Shown here: positions 37,091-46,298 of the stretch, piece after piece | Layout of the letters: the number at the start of each line of letters is the position of its first letter | Position numbering within the stretch: the stretch's first letter is position 1 | DNA from: Neobacillus drentensis NBRC 102427 | Lineage (GTDB): Bacteria; Bacillota; Bacilli; Bacillales; Cytobacillaceae | Direction: 5' to 3' | DNA: 64,000 bases | NCBI RefSeq assembly: GCF_001591445.1 | Contig: NZ_BCUX01000021.1 | Location: 40,411 to 104,410, forward strand | Notes under the pieces: model-generated | Databases searched by the model: none | What the model saw: the letters and a program-made list of their open reading frames with translations, nothing else | What the model was told of the DNA's origin: nothing | Translations under genes and position numbers: made by a program

Positions 37091-37768
37091 TTACCCTTCC
37101 CAAGGTAATTTCATAAATCGTTCGATAAAGATTACTTCATGATTATTAGCAAATTCCTCTGCTTCTTTTTTCAAATGGTTTGAAATAGTTGTATATAAAA
37201 TTGGGATTTCAAGTTTTTCTGCCACTCGGCAGCATAACTCAAAGCCTGTTTGAACATCTTGCATGGTTGTTTCCCTGCCAAGATTTGAATTATTTATTAT
37301 TCCTGTAATCTTTAATCGGGAGGCTTTTTCAATCTGTTCAATCGTATACAATGCCCCCTCTAAGGTACTAACATAAGGGCGATTCTTATTAAGGACAAAA
37401 AGGAGCTCAGGGCTAAATTCCTTCCATTCATGATAATATTGCCCTAAAGCTGTAGCACCATCTTTATCCCCCCCGGCATCTACTATTAACTTATACCTAT
37501 TGTCATGTAAAACTCGATAAATCTCACCAGACACAATTGGAAGGTCAGATGTTGCGAGATGACTTTTTGGGGCAATTAATTCAATATCTCGCTGCTGAAA
37601 AATATTAGCTACATCCCGCGTTCGATAATAAGGGTTAATAATATCTAAATCATTAATCGCTACTTTTTCATGTTTTTGTCTTTCAGATAAAGCTAAATTA
37701 ATAGCAATCTCTGTTTTCCCGCTTCCAAAATGACCCGATAAAATAGTTATCTTTCTTATTAGATTCAC
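37091..37768 (-). CDS. P-loop ATPase (MinD/ParA-like) heading the oxidoreductase operon
   Basis: A 225-residue nucleotide-binding protein. The Walker A is ITILSGHFGSGKTEIAINLAL; an aspartate-rich NDLDIINPYYRTRDV region follows, and LIVDAGGDKDGATALGQYY acts as the Walker B/switch. It is the first gene of the operon and overlaps nothing downstream except a non-coding start. Its start is GTG at 37768 (GGGGAG upstream). Similar ATPases seem to accompany these oxidoreductases, but their task (cluster delivery, activation) is not known to me. Confidence 0.75.
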   Translation of the reverse strand: MNLIRKITILSGHFGSGKTEIAINLALSERQKHEKVAINDLDIINPYYRTRDVANIFQQRDIELIAPKSHLATSDLPIVSGEIYRVLHDNRYKLIVDAGGDKDGATALGQYYHEWKEFSPELLFVLNKNRPYVSTLEGALYTIEQIEKASRLKITGIINNSNLGRETTMQDVQTGFELCCRVAEKLEIPILYTTISNHLKKEAEEFANNHEVIFIERFMKLPWEG

Positions 37769-37985
37769 CTAGAGTGTCACTCCCCTATAACCTGTAAGCG
37801 TTTCCAATTAAACACTTTAGGAAAAACTTCAAAAATAATTCTCCTTCCATTATATGATAAATATCCCACTATCCGCTTTGACCAAAGTCACATGTCACTT
37901 GATTGTCAAAAAGAATCATAATTCCAATAGGAAAACGAATACTAAAGATACCTTTAAAGCACGATTATGAAGGAGGCATTCTATT

Positions 37986-39101
37986 TTGTATAAAAAGACT
38001 TTGTTTATCTTTTTGATCCTATCTCTTTTGAGTTTATCTCAAACTCCCTTTTCATCTAAAGCCGAGAACACGCCTAAACAACCAGGTGTGGTTGATTTAC
38101 GTATCTTAGAAACAACCGACTTGCATGCATCCTTAGTGAATTACGATTATTATCAAACAAAGCCTGACAACCGAATTGGTCTTGTTAAAACAGCAACACT
38201 TATCAGGGCTGCAAGACATGAAGCTCAAAATTCTTTATTGTTTGATGATGGTGACCACCTAAAAGGAAATCCTCTTGGAGAGTATTTGGCAAGAATTCGG
38301 GGTATTAATAAGGGGAAAATCCATCCGGTTTATCGCGCCTTTAATTTTTTGAACTATGACGCTATTGCCATAGGCAATCACGAATTTAATTATGGACTTG
38401 ATTTCCTCAATGCAGTCATTAAGGGTGCAAAGATGCCTGTCATCAATGCCAATGTTTACTCTGTAAAAAAAAATAAACACTACTTCACCCCGTACGTTAT
38501 TTTAAAAAGAAATGTGGTCGACCAAACTGGTGAAAAATTTGAATTAAATGTAGGGGTCATAGCTTTTATGCCTACCCAAATTATGAAATGGGATAAGGCT
38601 AATCTTGAAGGTAAGGTCATTGCTAAACCGATAGTTGATACAGCGAAAGAAATGATCCCGATTATGAAATCTAAAGGAGCAGATATCATTATCGCTCTAG
38701 CTCATACAGGGATCAGCTTCGAGCCATATAGCTCTGAATCAGAAAATGCAGTTTATTATTTAACAAACATCCCTGGAATTGATGTCGTACTTGCAGGGCA
38801 TTCCCATAATGTCTTCCCGGGACCTGTTTATAAAAATTCACCTAAAACAAATATCAAAACGGGACATATAAATGGAAAACCTGTTGTTATGGCCGGAGCT
38901 TTCGGAAGTCGTCTAGGAATTATTGATCTCACAATCCAAAAAAGCAGTAACAGGTGGAAAATAATAAAAGGAATCTCATTTACAAGACCAATTGCTGACG
39001 AGTCAGGGAAATCCCTTGTAAGGAAGGATAAAGGCCTATATAAGTTAGTTAAACCCGAGCATCAGGAAACCGTTGACTTTATAAAAAAATTGGGGCTCTA
39101 A
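37986..39101 (+). CDS. Secreted metallophosphoesterase, CpdB-like, lacking the C-terminal nucleotidase domain
   Basis: A 371-residue secreted protein. A signal peptide (TLFIFLILSLLSLSQTPFSSKAE) leads to a calcineurin-like phosphoesterase domain. Metal ligands lie in LRILETTDLHASLVNYDYY, LFDDGDHLKGNPLGEY, DAIAIGNHEFNYGLDFL, IIALAHTGI and DVVLAGHSHNVFPGP. This is the order in 2',3'-cyclic-nucleotide 2'-phosphodiesterase/3'-nucleotidase (CpdB/YfkN). Those proteins go on with a ~300-residue 5'-nucleotidase domain; this one ends at HQETVDFIKKLGL, just where it would start. TTG start, GAAGGAGGC upstream. No LPXTG or TM anchor is visible. Confidence 0.85.
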   Translation: MYKKTLFIFLILSLLSLSQTPFSSKAENTPKQPGVVDLRILETTDLHASLVNYDYYQTKPDNRIGLVKTATLIRAARHEAQNSLLFDDGDHLKGNPLGEYLARIRGINKGKIHPVYRAFNFLNYDAIAIGNHEFNYGLDFLNAVIKGAKMPVINANVYSVKKNKHYFTPYVILKRNVVDQTGEKFELNVGVIAFMPTQIMKWDKANLEGKVIAKPIVDTAKEMIPIMKSKGADIIIALAHTGISFEPYSSESENAVYYLTNIPGIDVVLAGHSHNVFPGPVYKNSPKTNIKTGHINGKPVVMAGAFGSRLGIIDLTIQKSSNRWKIIKGISFTRPIADESGKSLVRKDKGLYKLVKPEHQETVDFIKKLGL

Positions 39102-39178
39102 TAGTTAAAGATGTTCTTTACATCCGAAGCATAGTCTAATAAAATAATGTATAATATGTATAGGGTGTTTTACTAGGG

Positions 39179-39205
39179 GGAGTCTGTCAAACAGGCTCCT
39201 TTTTG
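39179..39205 (+). terminator. Terminator after the phosphoesterase gene (or leader attenuator of the ArsB/NhaD gene)
   Basis: GGAGTCTG, TCAAA, CAGGCTCC, then TTTTTGTCATTTTTT. A TATAAT at 39150-39155 lies upstream, so transcripts starting there would meet this hairpin before the transporter gene at 39260. Confidence 0.75.
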
Positions 39206-39259
39206 TCATTTTTTCATATGCGCACTATATAAATAATCCAAGGGAGAAGAGGTCGATAT

Positions 39260-40540
39260 ATGTCAACGCAAGCACTAATCGCCATTGGTGTATTTTTAAT
39301 TACATATGCCTTTATCGTCACGGAAAAAATCCATCGCACAATCATCGCCATGACTGGCGGAATCATGATGGTATTATTAGGAATTATCGATCAGGAAAAG
39401 GCGCTTCACCATATTGACTTTAATACACTCGGATTGCTGACCGGTATGATGATTATCGTAGCTATAACATCCGAGACTGGCTTGTTTAAATACATTGCAA
39501 TTTGGGCAGCTAAAAAAGTTAAAGGAGATCCTCTAAAAATTTTGCTTGCGCTCGGTACGATTACTGCATTGGGTTCAGCATTTTTAGATAATGTAACAAC
39601 GGTACTCTTGATGGTTCCGGTAACATTCAGTATCACAAGGCAACTTCGAGTCAATCCAATTCCTTTTTTAATTACTGAAATTATCGCATCAAATGTTGGA
39701 GGAACCTCCACATTGATTGGGGATCCTCCTAATATCATGCTTGGCAGCGCTGTTAAGGAACTTACCTTTATGGCATTTATTGATAATCTTACTGCTATAT
39801 CATTCTTTATTTTGTTTGTGAATATTGGAATATTAGCATTGATTTATCGAAAACAGCTTCGAACATCAGAAGAACTGAAGGCAAATCTAATGGACCTAGA
39901 TGAAAAGGAAGAAATAACGGATAAAAGGTTATTAATCAAGTCATTAGCTGCCCTGCTGTTAACTATTTTGGGATTCTTCCTGCATCAGTTACTGCACATA
40001 GAATCCGCAACTGTTGCATTAGCGGGTGCCTTTTTGCTTCTTCTATTGACAGGAGAAAAATATTTAGACAAAGCATTTTCAAAGATAGAATGGACAACCA
40101 TTTTCTTCTTTATCGGACTGTTTGTATTGGTATCAGGTCTGATTGAAACTGGAGTGATTTCGTTATTAGCAGATTACTCTGTTCACCTTACAGGTGGTGA
40201 TGTGACTTCGACATCAATATTAATTCTCTGGGTAAGTGCTATCGCATCTGCTTTTATTGATAATATCCCGTTTGTCGCAACAATGATTCCGATGATTAAA
40301 GATATGGGAGAACTAGGAATAAATAATTTGGAGCCACTTTGGTGGAGCCTTTCACTCGGGGCATGTCTTGGTGGAAACGGTACATTAATTGGGGCAAGTG
40401 CCAATGTGATTGTTGCTGGGCTTGCAGCGAAAGAAGGGCATCCGATTACTTTTGGAAAATTCTTATTGATTTCCTTCCCATTAATGATTTTATCAATCAT
40501 AATCTGTACAGTTTACATTTATTTGAGATATTTAATATAG
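39260..40540 (+). CDS. ArsB/NhaD-family ion transporter
   Basis: A 426-residue permease with ~11 TM segments. ITALGSAFLDNVTTVLLMVPVTFSI and ASNVGGTSTLIGDPPNIMLGSAV in the first half, repeated as SAIASAFIDNIPFVATMIPMI and SLGACLGGNGTLIGASANVIVAGLA in the second, are the inverted-repeat signatures of the ion-transporter superfamily. Close relatives include ArsB, NhaD and P-protein-like carriers; the ion cannot be named. The ATG at 39260 follows AAGGGAGAAGAGG. Confidence 0.9.
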   Translation: MSTQALIAIGVFLITYAFIVTEKIHRTIIAMTGGIMMVLLGIIDQEKALHHIDFNTLGLLTGMMIIVAITSETGLFKYIAIWAAKKVKGDPLKILLALGTITALGSAFLDNVTTVLLMVPVTFSITRQLRVNPIPFLITEIIASNVGGTSTLIGDPPNIMLGSAVKELTFMAFIDNLTAISFFILFVNIGILALIYRKQLRTSEELKANLMDLDEKEEITDKRLLIKSLAALLLTILGFFLHQLLHIESATVALAGAFLLLLLTGEKYLDKAFSKIEWTTIFFFIGLFVLVSGLIETGVISLLADYSVHLTGGDVTSTSILILWVSAIASAFIDNIPFVATMIPMIKDMGELGINNLEPLWWSLSLGACLGGNGTLIGASANVIVAGLAAKEGHPITFGKFLLISFPLMILSIIICTVYIYLRYLI

Positions 40541-40547
40541 GAGGAGT

Positions 40548-40829
40548 ATGATGAAACTAGAATATCGATATGACGAGCAGCTTCTTGATTTAAAAGAAAC
40601 AGCTAACGGCGATGATTTTGAATTTACCCTTACTTTTGTTAATAGCAATTGGAAGGAAAAAATCGCTAGGATCCGCACCTATTTTGATGAAAATAATATC
40701 CTGACAGATACCCATTTCTATATTCACCCAAACAATAAGATTCAAATAATCGTAAGAAAAGATTTTTATCATGAATTTTTAATCCAGTTGTTTAGACAGC
40801 AAATAGTTGAAGAGATTAAATGGGTTTAA
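40548..40829 (+). CDS. Hypothetical small protein coupled to the ArsB/NhaD gene
   Basis: A 93-residue soluble protein, acidic at the start and rich in aromatic residues, with no family I recognise. AGGAGG overlaps the end of the transporter gene; two adjacent ATGs (40548, 40551) could start it, the second at better spacing. Its 7-bp distance from the transporter stop suggests co-translation and perhaps a regulatory role for the carrier. Confidence 0.75.
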   Translation: MMKLEYRYDEQLLDLKETANGDDFEFTLTFVNSNWKEKIARIRTYFDENNILTDTHFYIHPNNKIQIIVRKDFYHEFLIQLFRQQIVEEIKWV

Positions 40830-40830
40830 G

Positions 40831-40864
40831 AAATGGCTGCCATTATTCTATATGGCAGCCATTT
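40831..40864. terminator. Bidirectional terminator
   Basis: A perfect 13-bp stem, AAATGGCTGCCAT / ATGGCAGCCATTT, with an 8-base loop between convergent genes. Confidence 0.9.
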
Positions 40865-40865
40865 T

Positions 40866-41918
40866 CTATGCTAGAACGCAATCATTTTCAGCAGGATGCT
40901 TTTTCATTATTAAATCCATTCGAACTTTGGCACGTTCCTTCATTTCAGGTATATATAAAGAATAACAGTTTCTTCCCTTTTCCTTCGACTGGTACATAGC
41001 AAGGTCAGCGTTTTTAATTAACGTATTAATATCTGTCCCATGATGGGGGTATAAACTTATTCCTATACTTGGTGAAATGTTAAATTCTTGCCCGTAAACA
41101 ATAAATGGCTCTACCATTACCTGCAATATTTGCCTGCACATTTCACTAGCCTCTACATCACTGGTTAAATTAGGAACTAAGATGATAAATTCATCCCCGC
41201 CAAATCTTGCAAGGACAGTATCTTTGCCAAGTGCCTCTTTTAATCTTTTGGCAACCGATTGCAATAATACATCTCCTGCTTGATGTCCTAAACTATCATT
41301 GATTACTTTAAAATGATCTAAATCAAGCAGAAACAGCCCTACACCTGAGTTTTCCATTTCATGTTTTACTTCGTAGTTTTCTAGAAAGGATTTGATAAAC
41401 CAGCGATTTGGAAGACCAGTTAAAGCATCATGATAGGCCATATGCGCAATCCTTTTTTCTGCCTTTTTTAATTCACTAATATCCATACCAAACCCCAGTA
41501 AAAATTCTTCATTTGATTCCGGTACTTGAATAATCGTTTTACCGGAAAACATATAATATTCCTTCCCTTGAAAACCTGCGATTGCTTCAGACGTAATAAG
41601 ACTTCGTTTCCGCCATACCTCGAGGTCCATTTTTCGGTTTACTTTAGCAATAGCTTCTGGGAAAAAGTCAAAAACAGTCTTACCCAATAACTCATCTAAA
41701 TTCATACCATTTAACTCACATGCCTTTTTATTCGCAAACATCGTCCGACCTTCAGAGTCTTCTAAAAAAACATTAATCGGCAATGCATCGAGAACCATCG
41801 AATGTAAGGAAGAATTAAGTCGGAGTTCTTTTAATAGCTCCTGTTCTCTATTTTCAAGTTCTTCTATCCTTAATTGTAATCTTTCTATTTCTTCATATAA
41901 TTGGGAAATGTTTTTCAC
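40866..41918 (-). CDS. Diguanylate cyclase with PAS sensor
   Basis: A 350-residue signalling enzyme. Residues 1-40 form a coiled coil; a PAS domain spans about 40-150 (PINVFLEDSEGRTMFANKKACE); a GGDEF domain spans ~160-330 with ARFGGDEFIIL at 238-247. The active-site GGDEF is intact, so it should make c-di-GMP from two GTP. The inhibitory RxxD site five residues upstream is absent (GKDT there). No membrane segment or EAL domain. The start is GTG at 41918. Confidence 0.92.
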   Translation of the reverse strand: MKNISQLYEEIERLQLRIEELENREQELLKELRLNSSLHSMVLDALPINVFLEDSEGRTMFANKKACELNGMNLDELLGKTVFDFFPEAIAKVNRKMDLEVWRKRSLITSEAIAGFQGKEYYMFSGKTIIQVPESNEEFLLGFGMDISELKKAEKRIAHMAYHDALTGLPNRWFIKSFLENYEVKHEMENSGVGLFLLDLDHFKVINDSLGHQAGDVLLQSVAKRLKEALGKDTVLARFGGDEFIILVPNLTSDVEASEMCRQILQVMVEPFIVYGQEFNISPSIGISLYPHHGTDINTLIKNADLAMYQSKEKGRNCYSLYIPEMKERAKVRMDLIMKKHPAENDCVLA

Positions 41919-42050
41919 TAAGTATCCCGCCTTTGATAAACAATCTACACAAATACAAAATCTTAATTATATTTTATATCTATTTTTGCAGCTATTATTG
42001 TTTATTTCTAACAATTTAATGAAATTAGTAAGACTAGGCTATGGATAATA

Positions 42051-42090
42051 AAAAAATTGCTGCCAGAATTACCTGGCAGCAATTTTTTTT
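42051..42090 (-). terminator. Terminator of tkt
   Basis: A perfect 16-bp stem, AAAAAATTGCTGCCAG / CTGGCAGCAATTTTTT, with loop AATTAC. Confidence 0.95.
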
Positions 42091-42091
42091 A

Positions 42092-44104
42092 TTAATAAGT
42101 TAGTTCTTTAAAACGTTTCACAACATTCTCAACAGAGAAGCCATATTTTTCAAGTAATATGCTTTCAGGTGCAGATGCACCAAATTGATTGATGGCGATG
42201 ACACTGCCATGGTCCCCAACATATTCTCTCCAACCAATCGATGAACCCATTTCAATCGCAAGCCGTGCTTTCATATGTTTCGGCAGAATCGATTCCTTAT
42301 ATTCAAGTGTCTGCTTCTCAAATCGGTCCCAGCTAGGCATACTTACAACAGATACAAAGATTCCTTCATTTTCAAGCACTTGTTGAGCAGCCATCGCCAG
42401 TGAAACTTCCGAGCCAGTTGCAAGCAATAAACCGCTAGCATTGCCTTTCGCTTCTGAAACAACATATGCACCTTTTTTCACACCTTCATAAACCGTTTGT
42501 TGCGGAAGTGCTAAGGTTGGAAGGTCCTGACGTGTTAAGACAAGAGCAGTTGGTGTATCTGTACTATCGATGGCCAATCTCCAAGCAGCAACTGTCTCTT
42601 TCGCTTCTGCAGGACGGAGAATTGAAAGTCCGGGCATAGCACGTAATGCTGCTAGCTGTTCGACTGGTTCATGAGTAGGTCCGTCTTCACCTACAGCGAT
42701 GCTATCATGTGTAAATACGTAAGTAACTGGAAGTTTCATTAAGGCTGCTAATCGAATTGCAGGGCGTAAATAGTCCGAGAATACAAAGAAAGTAGAACCA
42801 AATACTTTAACTCCACCATGAAGTGCCATCCCATTTAGTGCGGCACCCATCGCGAATTCACGAACTCCAAACCAAATATTGCGGCCTGCATAGCTATCAA
42901 TATAGTAATTTTTTTCAGATGTAATCAGTGTTTTGTTCGAACCTGCTAAATCCGCAGACCCCCCGATAAATTGTGGGATAACATTGGCTACGGCATTTAG
43001 TGCTTTCCCTGATGATGCACGAGTTGCTATCTTTTCACCTTCAGTAAAAGTAGGCAATGCCTCTTCCCAATCTTTTGGAAGTTCACCAATAATAGCTGAT
43101 TCAAATTGCTTTGCGAGCTTAGGATAATCCTTCTTATAGCTTTCAAATAATTCATTCCAAGCATTTTCTTTCAGTTGTCCATCTTGTGTAAATTGATTAA
43201 AGTGATCTTTAACTTCTTCTGGAACGAAAAATGGCTCTTCATTATCCCAATTATAGACAGCTTTTGTTAACCTAATTTCTTCTTTTCCAAGTGGAGATCC
43301 ATGAGAAGCGGATTTACCAGCTTTATTTGGAGAACCAAAGCCAATCACTGTTTTAACCTCAATTAATGTTGGGCGATTCAATTCTGCTTTTGCTTCTTGC
43401 AATGCCTTTTGAATTGCATCTGTATCATTTCCATCTTCAACACGAATCACTTGCCATCCATAGGCATTAAATCGGTCCTCAACACTTTCAGAGAAGGATA
43501 AATGTAAATCCCCGTCCAATGAAATATCATTTGAATCATACATGACAATGAGTCTTCCAAGTTTAAGATGACCTGCAAGAGATGCTGCTTCAGCAGATAC
43601 TCCTTCCATTAAGTCGCCGTCTCCACAAATACTATAGGTATAATGGTTAACGATTGGATATCCCTCTTGATTATATGTTGCAGCTAGATGTCTTTCCGCC
43701 ATTGCCATCCCCACTGCCATAGCAACACCTTGTCCAAGTGGCCCTGTGGTTGCTTCAACGCCAGGGGTATGACCAAATTCAGGGTGCCCAGGAGTTCTGC
43801 TGCCCCATTGACGGAAGTTTTTCAAATCATCAATGGTTACGTCGTAACCGAATAAATGTAATAGACTATATAAAAGCATGGAGCCATGACCTGCTGATAA
43901 AACAAAACGATCTCTGTTAAACCAGTTAGGATTCACTGGGTTATGATTCATTTCTTTTGCCCAAAGCGTGTAAGCCATTGGTGCTGACCCCATAGGCATA
44001 CCAGGATGACCTGAGTTTGCCTTTTCGATGCCATCAATCGATAATGTCCGGATTGTATTAATTGCTACTTGATCAAGTTTTGTTTCATTTACTAATGTTT
44101 TCAT
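42092..44104 (-). CDS. tkt: Transketolase
   Basis: A 670-residue TPP enzyme of the non-oxidative pentose phosphate pathway. [66 protein letters not shown] (TPP/magnesium) and [25 protein letters not shown] are all present. The ATG at 44104 has GGGAGTG upstream. It lies 65 bp after larC2 on the same strand. It is the natural sink for ribulose-5-phosphate made by Gnd nearby, though transketolase is also a general housekeeping enzyme. Confidence 0.97.
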   Translation of the reverse strand: MKTLVNETKLDQVAINTIRTLSIDGIEKANSGHPGMPMGSAPMAYTLWAKEMNHNPVNPNWFNRDRFVLSAGHGSMLLYSLLHLFGYDVTIDDLKNFRQWGSRTPGHPEFGHTPGVEATTGPLGQGVAMAVGMAMAERHLAATYNQEGYPIVNHYTYSICGDGDLMEGVSAEAASLAGHLKLGRLIVMYDSNDISLDGDLHLSFSESVEDRFNAYGWQVIRVEDGNDTDAIQKALQEAKAELNRPTLIEVKTVIGFGSPNKAGKSASHGSPLGKEEIRLTKAVYNWDNEEPFFVPEEVKDHFNQFTQDGQLKENAWNELFESYKKDYPKLAKQFESAIIGELPKDWEEALPTFTEGEKIATRASSGKALNAVANVIPQFIGGSADLAGSNKTLITSEKNYYIDSYAGRNIWFGVREFAMGAALNGMALHGGVKVFGSTFFVFSDYLRPAIRLAALMKLPVTYVFTHDSIAVGEDGPTHEPVEQLAALRAMPGLSILRPAEAKETVAAWRLAIDSTDTPTALVLTRQDLPTLALPQQTVYEGVKKGAYVVSEAKGNASGLLLATGSEVSLAMAAQQVLENEGIFVSVVSMPSWDRFEKQTLEYKESILPKHMKARLAIEMGSSIGWREYVGDHGSVIAINQFGASAPESILLEKYGFSVENVVKRFKELTY

Positions 44105-44157
44105 ATGCTATGACACTCCCAATCTATTAATTTAATATGCAAATCTTATTATCATAT

Positions 44158-44200
44158 GGTTTGAAAGGCTTAGTTTTCACTGCCCAAAGCCTTCCAAACC
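44158..44200 (-). other. Hairpin spanning the larC2 stop codon
   Basis: GGTTTGAAAGGCTT (44158-44171) can pair with AAGCCTTCCAAACC (44187-44200) with one mismatch. There is no U-run, so terminator function is doubtful. Confidence 0.45.
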
Positions 44201-44643
44201 ATTTCGTAAACTTTTTTCAAGGGAATGTTATGTATTTGTGCAATGCTTTTGCATTCCTCAAACTCTGGGGCCCTTTGCACGACGTCTCCATTATACATTC
44301 CTTCTTTAACTGTCACAGGACCACACTCGGTTGTAACCATCCTAAACTTTCTTTCTAACCGGTGTACTGTTAAAGGATAATAACGTACCCCTAGTGTAGT
44401 GGTTTCTTTAAAAAGGATTTCCTTTATATTAGCTACATGCTTCTGGGCGCAAAGTAATTGAAGTAATACACCTGGTCTATTTTTTTTCATATAGATTGGT
44501 GTATAGAAAACATCATTTGCCCCAGCCTCAAAAAGGAGATCCATTACATAGCCAAGCCATTCTCCGGGAATATCATCAAGGTTAACTTCCATTTTGACCA
44601 TTTGATCATCGATATGTTCATGATTGGCAGGATGTGATACCAA
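44170..44643 (-). CDS. larC2: Nickel-pincer cofactor insertion protein LarC, C-terminal part (LarC2)
   Basis: A 157-residue protein matching the C-terminal domain of LarC: VKMEVNLDDIPGEWLGYVMDLLFEAGANDVFYTPIYMKKNRPGVLLQLLC. LarC is a CTP-dependent cyclometallase that inserts nickel into the pincer nucleotide. The start is TTG at 44643, with AAAGGAGA seven bases upstream; an ATG at 44661 in frame lies over this ribosome site and directly after a TAA. It is in the same frame as LarC1 but separated by that gene's stop and ~70 bp, so here LarC2 appears to be translated on its own. Confidence 0.85.
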   Translation of the reverse strand: MVSHPANHEHIDDQMVKMEVNLDDIPGEWLGYVMDLLFEAGANDVFYTPIYMKKNRPGVLLQLLCAQKHVANIKEILFKETTTLGVRYYPLTVHRLERKFRMVTTECGPVTVKEGMYNGDVVQRAPEFEECKSIAQIHNIPLKKVYEMVWKALGSEN

Positions 44644-44715
44644 GAGACAATCTCCTTTCATTTAGCATTTTTACGTATGGGGTAGATCTTTATCAGACTG
44701 TAACAAACAAAAACC

Positions 44716-45519
44716 TTAATCACCGATAATGACACGGAGTACATTCGGATGATTTTTAAATGTTTTTGTTCCCGCACCGTAGCCAATTGAATTGATTTTC
44801 ATTGAAGGAATCGAACAAAACTCCTCTGCAAGGACAGAAACTATCGCTGCGCCTGTTGGCGTAGTTAGCTCAAATTTAATATCTGACTGATCAATTGGCA
44901 CCCCTTTTAAAATTTCTAATGTTGCAGGTGCCGGGACAGGATAAACTCCATGGTCAATGTGGATACGACCTGTTCCCACCGGAATGGGCGATGATTTGAT
45001 TATGTCGATTTCTAATTGATGTATTAAGATAGCTGCCCCAATAATATCAATAATCGAATCGACTGCCCCTACTTCATGAAAATGGACCTTCTCTAATGGA
45101 ATTCCATGGATATGTCCTTCTGCTTCACCAATTCTTTTAAAGATTTTTAGAGCAGTTATTTTCACAGGATCATCAAAACCAGCATTTTCAATTAAACCAA
45201 CAATATCTTTATATGCCCGGTGATCATGATGGTGGTGGTGCTCATGGTGATGGTCATGATGGTGCTCATGCTCGTGGTCGTGAGCACCATCATGGTCGTG
45301 ATGGTGCGACTGAACATTGTTCATCAACACCACATCAAATTTTGTACTAGTAATCCCATTTTTCACTAGCTTTTTCCATGTTAACTTATACTCATCCTCT
45401 ATATGAAGCTTTTTTAATTCCTCTACTAAACGGTTGGGATCTGCTCCGGCATCAATTAGGGCACCAATCACCATATCCCCACTGATACCTGAAAAACAAT
45501 CAAAATAAAGTGTTCTCAA
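44716..45519 (-). CDS. larC1: Nickel-pincer cofactor insertion protein LarC, N-terminal part (LarC1)
   Basis: A 267-residue protein. It opens with LYFDCFSGISGDMVIGALIDAGAD, contains a histidine/aspartate-rich loop between residues ~71 and 100 (over 15 histidines) likely to gather nickel, then FHEVGAVDSIIDIIGAAILIHQL and ELTTPTGAAIVSVLA. It ends at HPNVLRVIIGD. The start is TTG at 45519, overlapping the larB stop by four bases. In L. plantarum LarC is made from larC1 and larC2 by programmed frameshifting. Confidence 0.93.
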   Translation of the reverse strand: MRTLYFDCFSGISGDMVIGALIDAGADPNRLVEELKKLHIEDEYKLTWKKLVKNGITSTKFDVVLMNNVQSHHHDHDGAHDHEHEHHHDHHHEHHHHHDHRAYKDIVGLIENAGFDDPVKITALKIFKRIGEAEGHIHGIPLEKVHFHEVGAVDSIIDIIGAAILIHQLEIDIIKSSPIPVGTGRIHIDHGVYPVPAPATLEILKGVPIDQSDIKFELTTPTGAAIVSVLAEEFCSIPSMKINSIGYGAGTKTFKNHPNVLRVIIGD

Positions 45520-46274
45520 TTCTTCCTAGCCCCTTTTTGTGCGAGTTGATCAATTAATACTGCGTTATATCCTCCGCCAAACCCATTATCAATATTCACG
45601 ACACTAATCCCGGATGCACATGAATTTAACATCGTTAACAAAGCAGATAATCCATTAAAATTGGCCCCATACCCAACACTTGTCGGAACAGCAATTACAG
45701 GATGTGATACAAGCCCGCCTACTACGCTTGGAAGAGCTCCTTCCATACCTGCTACAACAACGGAGACCGTGGCATTTTGAATTTCTTCAGCGTGGCTTAA
45801 CAGGCGATGAATACCGGCAACACCTACATCATAGAAACGATGTACCTTACTGCCTAATACTTCAGCAGTAACTGCTGCTTCCTCCGCAACCCGTAAATCC
45901 GAGGTTCCTGCACAAATCACGGCAATATATCCTTGAGGAGCCGCTTCTTCCGTATTTTCGTCTTTCCAAAACAGAATTTGTGCTTCTTCTTTGTAGATAA
46001 ACTCAGGGCACGAACGTTGAACTATTTCTGCCTTTTCTTTGGAAATTCGAGTAACGAGTACTTGATTGTTTCGAGCTCTTAACACTTGGATAATTGAAAT
46101 AATTTGTTCATTCGTCTTCCCTTCACCGTACACGACCTCGGGGAATCCTTGCCGTTTTTTACGATGATGATCAATTTTTGCAAAACCTAAATTCTCAAAT
46201 GTTGCTAATTTCTCCTTGGCTTCTTCGACACTTAGGGTACCTCTTTGAACCTGCTCTAAAATTTCTTCAAGCAT
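45516..46274 (-). CDS. larB: Nickel-pincer cofactor biosynthesis protein LarB
   Basis: A 252-residue LarB. The N-terminal ~90 residues contain KLATFENLGFAKIDHHRKKRQGFPEVVYGEGKT; the C-terminal PurE-like domain has VICAGTSDLRVAEEAAVTAEVLG, VVAGMEGALPSVVGGLVSHPVIAVPTSVGYGANFNGLSALL and NIDNGFGGGY. LarB carboxylates nicotinic acid adenine dinucleotide and releases AMP, the first step of pincer synthesis. It starts 24 bp after gluconokinase on the same strand (AGGGGGAGAACGA upstream), so it is co-transcribed with gntK. Confidence 0.94.
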   Translation of the reverse strand: MLEEILEQVQRGTLSVEEAKEKLATFENLGFAKIDHHRKKRQGFPEVVYGEGKTNEQIISIIQVLRARNNQVLVTRISKEKAEIVQRSCPEFIYKEEAQILFWKDENTEEAAPQGYIAVICAGTSDLRVAEEAAVTAEVLGSKVHRFYDVGVAGIHRLLSHAEEIQNATVSVVVAGMEGALPSVVGGLVSHPVIAVPTSVGYGANFNGLSALLTMLNSCASGISVVNIDNGFGGGYNAVLIDQLAQKGARKN

Positions 46275-46298
46275 TCGTTCTCCCCCTCAATATACACT

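Noticed and set aside
37077..37103. ATG at 37103 as start of the ferredoxin subunit
   Set aside because: It lies inside the upstream gene without a ribosome site; AAAGGAGGG fits TTG at 37076.
44643..44720. Programmed frameshift joining larC1 and larC2 as in L. plantarum
   Set aside because: Both parts are in the same frame and separated by two in-frame stops, so a single -1 or +1 shift does not fuse them; a separate ribosome site is present.
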